The translations under genes and the position numbers were made by a program. A DNA stretch of 64,000 nt from Peloplasma aerotolerans (GTDB lineage: Bacteria > Bacillota_I > Bacilli_A > Acholeplasmatales > Acholeplasmataceae): positions 1 to 64,000 of the forward strand of contig NZ_JASCXW010000004.1 in the NCBI RefSeq assembly GCF_030012175.1. The letters are read 5' to 3'. The notes under the pieces were generated by a model, which saw only the letters and a program-made list of their open reading frames with translations, was not told the DNA's origin and did no database searches. Shown in pieces: positions 54,056 through 63,031 of this stretch; positions within the stretch are counted from its first letter, which is position 1, and the number at the start of each line of letters is the position of its first letter.

Positions 54056-56901
54056 TTGATATTATTTATGGTGTTTTCGCCTTTTTTGGTTTAATCATTA
54101 TTGTGTTTATATTACTTATTCTGACACAAAAAAGAAGATTAAACAAAAAAGAACTCAAAGTTAAGAAAGCTAGGGATTATCTCTTTAAAAAATATATAGA
54201 CCAAGAAGACGTTGACATTCCTGTTTCTAAACGTTTCTTTTTTGATGCTTTAATAGATGTAGATGAACAAATCCATCTAGATCCTGTTATTAGAGAAAGC
54301 ATTATTGAAGATTTCAAAGATTCTAGATTTATAAAAAAACAAAAAAGAAACATTAATGCTTTAAGTACTTTTAAAAGAAGAATTGCTGTTTACTATATTT
54401 CAAAACTAAGAACTGAAGAAGCATATGAAATGCTTTTCAAACGTTTTAATAAAGAACGAAATGAAGCAGTTAGATTAAGAATCGTAGCGCACATGCGCTA
54501 CGGATTAAAAGATGAGTATCTTTATCCAATCATTGAGTCATTAGAAAAGAGTACAGATCAATATCAAGACAGGTTATGTACTTTATTAGGAAGTAACTAT
54601 AAAAGAATCTATGATACGTTTTCAACTTATAGTGACGATCACAGATATGAAATTGTTTTAGGCTTGATTCGCATAGGATCATTTCATGCTGATGCATTTT
54701 TAATCGAATACATGCAAGTAAGACTTGAATGGATTCTTCAAACAAGTCCTTATGAAGTATCTAAAAATGAATTCTTAAAGGAAAATATTTTAAAAAACTT
54801 GTTAAAGCATACTCCAGAAATCTTAAGTGTTGAGAAATATTTAGAACATGATGATCCAAAAATAAAGGCTTATGCGGTTTCATCTTTAACTAATCGCGCT
54901 AGCATTAAATGCATCAACCGCATTATTGATGGATTTGATGGTAGTGAAATAGATGAAGTCAGAGTCAAAACATTATCTAAAATGGTTTTAAATGATCGTT
55001 CCTTTTTAGATCACCTATTAAGAATTTATGTTGAGTTAAAGCCTCATCAAAAAGAAATGTTAACGAAGGTGTTTTCTGATCGAATTGATTATATTATTCT
55101 AGATTTATTTAATGCTCAAAAGAAATTATTAAAAGAAATTTTAGAACTTGTCTTAAATCAAAATATTATAGAACCTATCATAGATTTCTTAAATGAAAAT
55201 AAGAATGAACAAATAGAATCATTTTTGCTTGAGATTATCAAGTCAAAAATGAGTCTTAATGATGAAATGACGAAAGAATTTAGAATTTATCTTCATCAAG
55301 ATATATTAATTAAAATGGGATTACAAAGCTTAACACCTGTTATTGAAAAAAAAGAAAAACCTCCGATTGAAAAAACAAAAGTTTATTGGATGATTAAGTG
55401 GATTGTCTTTTCTTTATTATTATTTCCACTGATTTATATCTTTAGATTAGGTGATACGATTTTTAATTTAAGTATGACTGAAATCATTAATGGGTTTTTA
55501 ATAGATGTCAATGTTTACCTAATCTTTTATTTCTTGACGATTAATACAATATACATAATCTTATTTCTCTTAGCTTTGTTAGCTTCTAAAAAACAAGTTG
55601 CTTTATCCAAGACTAGAAAGTATACTTTATTATTCTCTGAACGTTTATTACCAGGTATATCAATTATCGCTCCTGCATATAATGAAGAGGTAAGTATTAT
55701 AGAGAGTGTAACGAGTCTTTTAAATCTTCAATATCCAATTTATGAAGTAGTTGTCGTCAATGATGGATCTAAAGATTCTACTTTAAGTATCTTAATTAAG
55801 CATTTTAACTTAGAAAGAAAGCATCCATCTCATATCAATCATTTAAATACGAAAAAGATAAGAGGCGTCTATACGACAAAAGATATTCCTAACTTAGTTG
55901 TTGTTGATAAACAAAATGGTGGAAAAGCTGATGCTTTAAATGTTGGTATCAATGTGAGTAAACAACCTTATGTTTGCGGTATTGATGCAGATAGCATTTT
56001 AGAAGGTGATGCTTTATTAAAGCTTGCATCATCAATGCTTGATGACACTAAACCTTATGTTGCCTTAGGGGGCAACATCTATCCAGCCAATGGATTTACC
56101 TTCGATAAAGGAAAAGTAGAAAAAAGAAGTATTCCTAAAGAAATGATTTGTAGATTTCAAACCATTGAATATTTAAGAGCTTTTACAAGTGGTCGTATTG
56201 GTTGGAGTGAACTCAGAAGCTTAATGATTATTTCTGGTGCTTTTGGTTTATTTCAAAAAGAAACTTTAATCGAAACTGGTGGTTATTTAACCAGTAGCAG
56301 CAAGCTTAAAAAAGATACAGTTGGTGAAGATATGGAGCTTGTTGTTAGACTGACTAGACAAGCATTAGAGAAAAAAGATCCATATCGTGTCTCTTATGTT
56401 TATAATGCGTTTTGTTATACTGAGCTACCAAGTGACTTAAAGACACTATTAAAACAGCGTAATCGTTGGCAAAGAGGTTTAATTGATATTCTTTCTTATC
56501 ATAGAAAGTTATCCTTTAATCCTAAGTATAAACAAATAGGATTAATAGGATATCCTTATTTCTTTATCTTTGAGTTTTTAGGACCGTTTTTTGAAGCACA
56601 AGGATATTTGATGTTGATGATTGCATTAATCTTGGGATTACTTAATCCTGTTATTATATTAGGTATCTTTGGAGCATCTATTTTATTTGGTGTTGTGATT
56701 TCCTTATCATCAATATTTATGTCAGAAAAAGAACTTGTGATGATGAATAAGAAAGAAACGTTTGTGATGATTTTTTATGCAATCTTTGAAAACTTTGGAT
56801 ATCGACAATTAATTAGTATGCATCGAGTGTTTTCTACCTTTAGTGCACTTAGAGAAAGTGGCACATGGGGTACTCAAAAACGTAAAGGATTTAAATCTTA
56901 A
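54052..56901 (+). CDS. HEAT-repeat membrane glycosyltransferase (GT2 polysaccharide synthase)
   Basis: A 949-residue protein. An N-terminal membrane helix (about 5-25) is followed by about 400 residues of HEAT-like helices (EAVRLRIVAHMRYGL, KIKAYAVSSLTNRA). Membrane helices near 445-520 lead to a processive GT2 domain: ISIIAPAYNEE near 534, VVNDGSKDS, GIDADS near 643, GEDMELV near 757 and QRNRWQRG near 800, as in cellulose and poly-GlcNAc synthases. C-terminal membrane helices end it. UDP-GlcNAc from glmSMU upstream is a plausible donor. The HEAT arm is a likely docking site for the overlapping regulator. Confidence 0.85.
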   Translation: MIDIIYGVFAFFGLIIIVFILLILTQKRRLNKKELKVKKARDYLFKKYIDQEDVDIPVSKRFFFDALIDVDEQIHLDPVIRESIIEDFKDSRFIKKQKRNINALSTFKRRIAVYYISKLRTEEAYEMLFKRFNKERNEAVRLRIVAHMRYGLKDEYLYPIIESLEKSTDQYQDRLCTLLGSNYKRIYDTFSTYSDDHRYEIVLGLIRIGSFHADAFLIEYMQVRLEWILQTSPYEVSKNEFLKENILKNLLKHTPEILSVEKYLEHDDPKIKAYAVSSLTNRASIKCINRIIDGFDGSEIDEVRVKTLSKMVLNDRSFLDHLLRIYVELKPHQKEMLTKVFSDRIDYIILDLFNAQKKLLKEILELVLNQNIIEPIIDFLNENKNEQIESFLLEIIKSKMSLNDEMTKEFRIYLHQDILIKMGLQSLTPVIEKKEKPPIEKTKVYWMIKWIVFSLLLFPLIYIFRLGDTIFNLSMTEIINGFLIDVNVYLIFYFLTINTIYIILFLLALLASKKQVALSKTRKYTLLFSERLLPGISIIAPAYNEEVSIIESVTSLLNLQYPIYEVVVVNDGSKDSTLSILIKHFNLERKHPSHINHLNTKKIRGVYTTKDIPNLVVVDKQNGGKADALNVGINVSKQPYVCGIDADSILEGDALLKLASSMLDDTKPYVALGGNIYPANGFTFDKGKVEKRSIPKEMICRFQTIEYLRAFTSGRIGWSELRSLMIISGAFGLFQKETLIETGGYLTSSSKLKKDTVGEDMELVVRLTRQALEKKDPYRVSYVYNAFCYTELPSDLKTLLKQRNRWQRGLIDILSYHRKLSFNPKYKQIGLIGYPYFFIFEFLGPFFEAQGYLMLMIALILGLLNPVIILGIFGASILFGVVISLSSIFMSEKELVMMNKKETFVMIFYAIFENFGYRQLISMHRVFSTFSALRESGTWGTQKRKGFKS

Positions 56902-56992
56902 ATGTAAATTTATTTCATAATCTGGAAGTCTTATATTTAGTGTTTTTGTTGTGCTATAATGGAATTATATTAAATATAAAGGAGAATATATC

Positions 56993-57457
56993 ATGGCTAG
57001 TAATTCTTTAGATATGCTTGTTGATTTATATCAACCTATCATTAAAGAACTTGATACACCTTTCGAAATTGTTAGAGTCTTATCACCAAGCAGTGATAAG
57101 GTATTAGATTTTATTGGTACACACTTTTCAAAAGGTTGGTTATCGGAAGCAAAAGCAGGCTTGTATAAAAATCATCCAACATGCTTTATCGCAAGAGATG
57201 ATTCAAAAATCATTGGCTTTGCATGTTATGATGCAACTGCTAAAGCATATTTTGGACCAACAGGTGTTGATGAAGTTTATCGAGGAAAAGGTATTGGTAA
57301 AGCTTTACTTTTAAAATGTTTAGTTTCCATGAAAGAAGAAGGTTATGGATACGCAATTATTGGTGGTGTAGAACCTAAGAATTGGCCATTTTATGAAAAA
57401 GTATCTGGAGCTGTCCCAATTCAAAATAGTAAAAAAATCTATCAAAGAATGGTTTAA
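56993..57457 (+). CDS. GNAT-family acetyltransferase
   Basis: A 154-residue protein with the GNAT core. IIGFACYDATAKAYFGPTGV is followed by VDEVYRGKGIGKALLLKCL, which holds the acetyl-CoA loop (R-G-K-G-I-G), and by the YEKVSGA end. Substrate unknown. It has its own promoter, TGCTATAAT near 56950, and AAAGGAG. Confidence 0.8.
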   Translation: MASNSLDMLVDLYQPIIKELDTPFEIVRVLSPSSDKVLDFIGTHFSKGWLSEAKAGLYKNHPTCFIARDDSKIIGFACYDATAKAYFGPTGVDEVYRGKGIGKALLLKCLVSMKEEGYGYAIIGGVEPKNWPFYEKVSGAVPIQNSKKIYQRMV

Positions 57458-57520
57458 ATGCTAAAAATCTCATATTTTATGTAAAGAAATGTAAATTTTG
57501 TCGATAATAATCATTTATTA

Positions 57521-57549
57521 TTGACTTTTTTTTCATAGAAGCGTAAAAT
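57521..57549 (+). promoter_or_regulatory. Promoter of glnA
   Basis: TTGACT (57521-57526) and TAAAAT (57544-57549) are separated by exactly 17 bases, about 22 bases before the start codon. An AATAAT/ATTATT inverted repeat overlaps the upstream side, but no clear GlnR/TnrA site (TGTNA-N7-TNACA) is seen. Confidence 0.7.
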
Positions 57550-57571
57550 TTAAACCAAAAAAGAGGTTCTT

Positions 57572-58912
57572 ATGAAAAACTATACAAGACTTGATGTTTT
57601 AAAAGATGCTAAAGAAAATAATGTTAGATATATCCGCTTGCAGTTTACAGATATGCTTGGTACAGTTAAAAACGTTGAGATACCTTTTGGTAACTTAGAA
57701 AAAGCTTTGGCTAATGAAATTATGTTTGATGGATCATCTGTTCAAGGGTTCGTTCGTATTGATGAAGCAGATATGTATTTATATCCTGATCTATCAACAT
57801 GGTTAATCCTAGAATGGGAGTCTACACCTTCAGGAAAAGTAGCAAGATTAATCTGTGATGTCTATACAACTGAACACTTACCTTATCAAGGAGATCCTAG
57901 ATATATCTTAAAAAGAAATCTAGAAGAGATGAAGAAGTTAGGATATGATAAGTTTAATATTGGTGTAGAACCTGAATTCTTTTTGTTTAAACTAGATGAT
58001 AATAATAGACCTACACTAGAATTTTCTGATTTAGGAGGATACTTCGATTTAGCACCTATAGATGGCTCAGAAGATGTAAGACGTGATATTGTTTTAGAAA
58101 TGGAAAAGATGGGATTCCAAATGGAAGTTTCTCATCATGAGGTTGCCTTTGGGCAACATGAGATTAACTTCCATTTCGATAATGCTTTGGAAGCTTGTGA
58201 TAATATTCAAACTTTTAAAATATTAGTTAAAAATGTAGCACGTCGTCATGGCTATCATGCAACTTTTATGCCAAAACCGATTCAAGGGATTAATGGCTCT
58301 GGGATGCATACGAATTGTTCGATATCAGATGCTGAAGGAAATAATTTATTTTATGATCCAAATACGGAAAATCAATTATCCAATACAGCATTATGCTTTA
58401 TTGGCGGTGTGATGAAGCATGCACAATCATTTGCTTTAGTAACTAACCCTACAGTGAACTCATATAAACGATTAGTTCCTGGTTATGAAGCACCATGCTA
58501 CATCTCATGGAGCGATGCAAATCGCTCAACGATGATTAGAATTCCCGCAACACGTGGTAATTCTACACGTATTGAAGTTCGATCAGTTGATCCATCAGCA
58601 AATCCATATTTGGCAATGAGTGGAATATTAGCAGCTGGACTAGATGGAATTAAAAATCAAATTGATAGTATCTTACCTGTTAAGAAAAACCTTTTTAAAC
58701 TCACTGAAACAGAAAGAAAAAAATCAGGTATTAAAAATCTTCCTGAAAGTTTATATGAAGCCATTAACTTGTTTTCAGAATCCAGTTTAATGAAAGAATC
58801 CATTGGTGAAGAGTTATATTTCAAGCTTATAGAAGCGAAAACAAGAGAATGGGATGACTACAAGTCCAAAATCTCAGCTTGGGAATTAGAGAAATATTTG
58901 CCCATTATTTAA
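57572..58912 (+). CDS. glnA: Type I glutamine synthetase
   Basis: A 446-residue GSI of the short, Bacillus-like type: [43 protein letters not shown] and NRSTMIRIP. It makes glutamine from glutamate and ammonia, which glmS consumes. A terminator follows. Confidence 0.95.
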   Translation: MKNYTRLDVLKDAKENNVRYIRLQFTDMLGTVKNVEIPFGNLEKALANEIMFDGSSVQGFVRIDEADMYLYPDLSTWLILEWESTPSGKVARLICDVYTTEHLPYQGDPRYILKRNLEEMKKLGYDKFNIGVEPEFFLFKLDDNNRPTLEFSDLGGYFDLAPIDGSEDVRRDIVLEMEKMGFQMEVSHHEVAFGQHEINFHFDNALEACDNIQTFKILVKNVARRHGYHATFMPKPIQGINGSGMHTNCSISDAEGNNLFYDPNTENQLSNTALCFIGGVMKHAQSFALVTNPTVNSYKRLVPGYEAPCYISWSDANRSTMIRIPATRGNSTRIEVRSVDPSANPYLAMSGILAAGLDGIKNQIDSILPVKKNLFKLTETERKKSGIKNLPESLYEAINLFSESSLMKESIGEELYFKLIEAKTREWDDYKSKISAWELEKYLPII

Positions 58913-58918
58913 CATATT

Positions 58919-58946
58919 ACACCTATTTATTAGGTGTTTTATTTTT
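58919..58946 (+). terminator. Terminator of glnA
   Basis: ACACCTA (58919-58925) pairs with TAGGTGT (58931-58937), followed by TTTATTTTT. The next -10 (TATAAT near 58954) lies just beyond. Confidence 0.75.
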
Positions 58947-58986
58947 GATTTGTTATAATGTAATTATAAAAAGCGGAGGGAACTAT

Positions 58987-60732
58987 ATGAAAAACTGGAA
59001 TTTAAATGATTTATACTTAGGATTTGATGATAAATATAATCAAGACCTAGGTCTTTTAGAACAACTTGTCGATGAATACATGGATTTCATCAACAAAAAA
59101 TCAGTATCATCTATTGATTATATTGAAGGATACCTAAAGTATCAAGAAGAGATTCACAGAATATCTAGAACGTTATCAAGTTTTGCGATGTTGACCTTAG
59201 CGACTGATGTGACAAATGATCAAGCACCACTCTATATGTCTAAGGTTCAAAAGATATATCGTAAGGCTACTGCTGAAGACGTCTTATTTACACGTTATAT
59301 TGAATCTGTTGATTTAGATGAATTAGCTTCTCAATCTAAATTGATTAATCAATATAAGTACAATTTATATCTTGAACAACAAGAAGCTAAACACTTGTTA
59401 ACTGAAAAAGAAGAAATCTTATATGCTAAACTCAAAGAACTTGCATCATCAGGTTGGGGCATGCTTCATAACATCACAACTGCAAATCTTGCAGTAGACT
59501 TTAGAGGAGACGAAATTAGCCTAAGCGAAGCGAGAAACTTAGCCTATGATCATGACCCTAAAGTCAGAGAAGATGCGTTTAACGCTGAGATTAAAGCATA
59601 TGGCACGATAGAAGATCAAGTTGCTCTAGCTTTATCTAACATTAAGCGAGAAGTTGTTTTAATGAATGAACTCAGAGGTTATGATTCAGCACTTGATAAA
59701 ACATTAGAACAATCTAAGATGACAAAAGCTACCCTTGATGCAATGTTATCTGCAATGATGGACTACCGTCCTTATTTTGAAGCTTATTTAAAACAAAAAG
59801 CAAAATACTTAGGTCACGAAACCAATCTACCTTTTTATGATCTTTTTGCTCCTGTTGGAAAACTAGAAAAAACATATACCTATGAAGAAGCACAAGATTT
59901 AGTCAAAGAAGCGTTTTATGGTTACTCAAAACGCTTAGGTGACTTTGCTACTCGTGCTTTTGATCAAGAGTGGATTGACGTTTATCCTAAAAAAGGAAAA
60001 CGTGGTGGAGCATTTTGTTCAAATCAACCACAGCTAAAACAATCACGTATTATGACGAACTTTACTGGCTCTTTATCTGATGTTTTAACTTTAGCACATG
60101 AACTTGGCCATGGTTATCATGGCGAAGTGATTTCAAATAATCAACCGCTACATTGGAGCTATCCGATGCCTTTAGCAGAAACTGCATCAATTTTTTGTGA
60201 AACGATTGTCAACAATCATTTACTAAAAACAATAACTGATCCTAAGCAAAGGTTATCCATTTTAGAAAATTCACTTCAAGGTGATACCCAAGTCATCGTT
60301 GATATTCTATCTCGTTACATGTTTGAAACAAACCTATTAGAACACTCAACAGGCCCAGTTTCTAAGCATCAAATGAAAGAAATGATGCTAAACGCTCAAA
60401 AAGAATCCTATCTTAATGGACTTGATCATAATCAACTCCATCCTTATATGTGGCTTGTTAAAGGGCATTACTACAGTGCACAACTCAATTTTTATAACTT
60501 TCCTTATGCTTTCGGTTTACTTTTTGGTAAAGGGTTATATGCACAATACATAAAAGAGCCTAATAACTTTATCGCAAACTATGATGATCTTTTATTACTA
60601 ACAACCAAAACAAGTATCGAAGAAGTTGCTAAAACCATGAATATTGATGTGACTCAAAAAGATTTTTGGATTGATTCATTAAATCAAGTAAAAAAAGATA
60701 TTGATGAAGTGATTGCACTATTTAAACTATAA
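58987..60732 (+). CDS. pepF: Oligoendopeptidase F, M3 family
   Basis: A 581-residue M3B metallopeptidase. The zinc site is LAHELGHGYHG with downstream PLAETASIFCE holding the third ligand. It degrades oligopeptides of about 7-17 residues in the cytosol. ATG 58987 follows CGGAGGG; the longer frame from 58879 begins inside glnA and would add 36 unrelated hydrophobic residues. Confidence 0.92.
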   Translation: MKNWNLNDLYLGFDDKYNQDLGLLEQLVDEYMDFINKKSVSSIDYIEGYLKYQEEIHRISRTLSSFAMLTLATDVTNDQAPLYMSKVQKIYRKATAEDVLFTRYIESVDLDELASQSKLINQYKYNLYLEQQEAKHLLTEKEEILYAKLKELASSGWGMLHNITTANLAVDFRGDEISLSEARNLAYDHDPKVREDAFNAEIKAYGTIEDQVALALSNIKREVVLMNELRGYDSALDKTLEQSKMTKATLDAMLSAMMDYRPYFEAYLKQKAKYLGHETNLPFYDLFAPVGKLEKTYTYEEAQDLVKEAFYGYSKRLGDFATRAFDQEWIDVYPKKGKRGGAFCSNQPQLKQSRIMTNFTGSLSDVLTLAHELGHGYHGEVISNNQPLHWSYPMPLAETASIFCETIVNNHLLKTITDPKQRLSILENSLQGDTQVIVDILSRYMFETNLLEHSTGPVSKHQMKEMMLNAQKESYLNGLDHNQLHPYMWLVKGHYYSAQLNFYNFPYAFGLLFGKGLYAQYIKEPNNFIANYDDLLLLTTKTSIEEVAKTMNIDVTQKDFWIDSLNQVKKDIDEVIALFKL

Positions 60733-60778
60733 TTATCAATTTTACTCATATTGCTTACTTTTAGTAAGCCATCTATGA

Positions 60779-60784
60779 TATAAT
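60779..60784 (+). promoter_or_regulatory. Promoter -10 of the chain-length/kinase/phosphatase operon
   Basis: TATAAT preceded by TGA (extended -10). A GCTTAC/GTAAGC hairpin (about 60753-60769) just upstream may be the pepF terminator or an operator. Confidence 0.5.
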
Positions 60785-60820
60785 TAATTCAATAAAAAAT
60801 GTTTATCTACGGAGGAATAT

Positions 60821-61528
60821 ATGAACGAACAACAACATGAGCATGAAAGCGAAATTAGCTTACTTGATTTATACAAAATTCTTAGAAACAATCTCGTTTT
60901 AATTTTAACTCTCACTTTTCTTGTAGGTGCGATTGCTGGTGCTTATGCATTTTTAGTCGCTGATCCTAAATATAAATCAAATGCATACGTTATGGTTCAA
61001 GTCCAAGTTGAAAACCCAGGTGGTAATTCATTTGACTTGATTAATGCTCAAAGACTTTTAGCAACTGCTGCTGATTTAATTTCGATGCCTGTTGTTTTAG
61101 ATAAAGTGATTGAAGAGCTAGAACTTGATATGACACCAAATCAATTAAAACGAAATCTTACCGTGAGTTCGAGCAATACGAGCTACTTTATCAATGTCAG
61201 TTATATATCAGAAGACAACGTCCAATCAAAAGAGGTAGTCAATGCTGTGATTAGTGCTGCTATTGAATTTGCTGATGAGAATGTCTTGATTCTAAAAGAT
61301 AACATCATCCGCACAAGTTATGCTGATAATGGTGTCTATGATTCACCTAATAAGGCTTTATATGTCGTTATCGGATTAATCTTAGGTGGTATTTTAGGTG
61401 TTGGTATTGCTTTTATTAAAGAAATGTTTAATAATACGTACCGATCTAAAGATCAACTAGAAGCTGCTTTTGGCATCCAGGTTTTAGGTGTAATTCCTGA
61501 ATTTGAAGTCAAGGAGGGCAAAGTATGA
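60821..61528 (+). CDS. Wzz/CpsC-type chain-length adaptor
   Basis: A 235-residue membrane protein with two membrane helices (about 27-47, LVLILTLTFLVGAIAGAYAF, and 175-198) around an extracellular loop. EISLLDLYKIL is the conserved start. It works with the next-gene tyrosine kinase to set polymer length. It overlaps the kinase by four bases (ATGA). Confidence 0.88.
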   Translation: MNEQQHEHESEISLLDLYKILRNNLVLILTLTFLVGAIAGAYAFLVADPKYKSNAYVMVQVQVENPGGNSFDLINAQRLLATAADLISMPVVLDKVIEELELDMTPNQLKRNLTVSSSNTSYFINVSYISEDNVQSKEVVNAVISAAIEFADENVLILKDNIIRTSYADNGVYDSPNKALYVVIGLILGGILGVGIAFIKEMFNNTYRSKDQLEAAFGIQVLGVIPEFEVKEGKV

Positions 61529-62256
61529 AAAAGAGACTAAAAATATTTAATGGTGAAAATGTTCAAAAATATGATTATCTTGTCACGAAAGAACAACCAC
61601 TTTCTTATACAGCTGAATCATTTCAAAAAGTTTTGATTAATCTTGATTATGCGAATATTGATAACGAATATAAAGTGATTCAATTTACATCAACATTAGC
61701 ATCAGAAGGTAAATCAACATTTATTTCTAATTTATCTTATTTATTAGGACAAAAAGGAAAGAAAGTTATTTTATTAGATCTAGATTTAAGAAAACCTAAA
61801 ATTCATCGTGTTTTTAATTCAACCAATAGAAATGGCTTAACAGATTATTTGTCAGGTAAAATTGAGTATAAAGAAATGGTACGTCATTCTAATGAAGTTG
61901 GAGTTGATTATATCGTTGCTGGAGAAAAGACAACTGCAGTTGTTAATGTTTTAGAAGCGAAAAAACTTAAAGAACTCATTGCTGAACTTCGTGAAGCCTA
62001 TGATTATGTATTGCTTGATACACCTCCAGTTATTGCTGTATCAGATGCATTATATATTGCAAAAATAGCAGATGGTGTCATCTTTGTTGTTGCCCAAAAT
62101 GTTGCTAAAAAAACATTGGTGAAAGAAGCAGTTGAAACACTAAGGAAAAATGAGATTAATATCTTAGGCACTGTTTTGACTCAAGTGAACCTTAAGAGTG
62201 GAGAATATGGCTATGGATTTGACTATAGCTATAAATACGAAGACGGCGAAGAATAA
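61525..62256 (+). CDS. Bacterial tyrosine kinase (CpsD/YwqD type)
   Basis: A 243-residue BY-kinase. Walker A is ASEGKST with Lys63, Walker A' is LLDLDLRKPKIHR, and LDTPP is Walker B. The end carries the Tyr cluster (YGYGFDYSYKYE) that is autophosphorylated. It needs the upstream adaptor for activity and is reversed by the next phosphatase. Confidence 0.93.
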   Translation: MKKRLKIFNGENVQKYDYLVTKEQPLSYTAESFQKVLINLDYANIDNEYKVIQFTSTLASEGKSTFISNLSYLLGQKGKKVILLDLDLRKPKIHRVFNSTNRNGLTDYLSGKIEYKEMVRHSNEVGVDYIVAGEKTTAVVNVLEAKKLKELIAELREAYDYVLLDTPPVIAVSDALYIAKIADGVIFVVAQNVAKKTLVKEAVETLRKNEINILGTVLTQVNLKSGEYGYGFDYSYKYEDGEE

Positions 62257-62945
62257 TGATTGATATTCATACACATATACTTCCAGGTGTTGATGATGGA
62301 TCTCCATCACTTGAATCATCGATTGAAATGATTAAACAAGAAATAAATGATGGTGTCGAGTCAATTATTTTAACACCTCATGTTCAATCGCATGTTCAAA
62401 AAGTAGATCATAAAGCATACAACACCATTTTCGAAAACTTAAAATCTGAAGTATTAAAACAAGGTTTAAAAATCAATTTATATCTAGGTGCAGAGATCAA
62501 TTATCGTTCTCATTTAGAACCTGATTATCAAGCCATGTCTTTAGCTGGCTCTAGATATATTCTAGTTGAATTTTCACCAATGGTTGAAACACCGATTGAA
62601 GATATTGTTTATGATATCTCAAGAAGTGGATTTATTCCTATTGTTGCACATATTGAAAGATATCAGTATTTACAGTTTGATGATTACTATAAAATCAAAA
62701 ATACTGGTGCTTTGTTACAAATGAATGCATCAGCAATCTTAGGTTTGGAAAAGATTGTTAATAAGAAGTTAGTTCATAAGCTTCTTAAAGAAAAACTCAT
62801 CGACTTTGTAGCAACCGATACACATCATCCAGAAAAAAGACCACCAAATATGAAGGCTTGCTATGATTTATTAAAGAAGAGTTATGATGAATCTTATTTA
62901 AATGAGATCTTTTACTTAAATCAAAAGAAAATTTTAAGCGATTAA
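62256..62945 (+). CDS. PHP-type tyrosine phosphatase (CpsB/YwqE)
   Basis: A 229-residue PHP phosphatase: MIDIHTHILPGVDDG, LTPHVQSH, GAEINYR, HIERYQYL and ATDTHHPEKRPP are its metal-binding blocks. It dephosphorylates the kinase's Tyr cluster. The kinase stop TAA overlaps the start (TAATG). A terminator follows. Confidence 0.93.
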   Translation: MIDIHTHILPGVDDGSPSLESSIEMIKQEINDGVESIILTPHVQSHVQKVDHKAYNTIFENLKSEVLKQGLKINLYLGAEINYRSHLEPDYQAMSLAGSRYILVEFSPMVETPIEDIVYDISRSGFIPIVAHIERYQYLQFDDYYKIKNTGALLQMNASAILGLEKIVNKKLVHKLLKEKLIDFVATDTHHPEKRPPNMKACYDLLKKSYDESYLNEIFYLNQKKILSD

Positions 62946-62949
62946 CTTA

Positions 62950-62982
62950 TGTTGCCAGGTTTACTTGGTGACATATTTTTTT
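62950..62982 (+). terminator. Terminator of the adaptor/kinase/phosphatase operon
   Basis: TGTTGCCAGG (62950-62959) pairs with CTTGGTGACA (62964-62973) with two G-T pairs, followed by a T-run. Confidence 0.65.
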
Positions 62983-63007
62983 GCATTTCTTGTGATTTGC
63001 TTATAAA
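62979..63007 (+). promoter_or_regulatory. Promoter of the PAS gene
   Basis: TTTTGC (62979-62984) and TATAAA (63002-63007) have a 17-base spacer, 25 bases before the start. Confidence 0.4.
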
Positions 63008-63031
63008 AAGTAGTAAAGTGGAGGGGATGCT

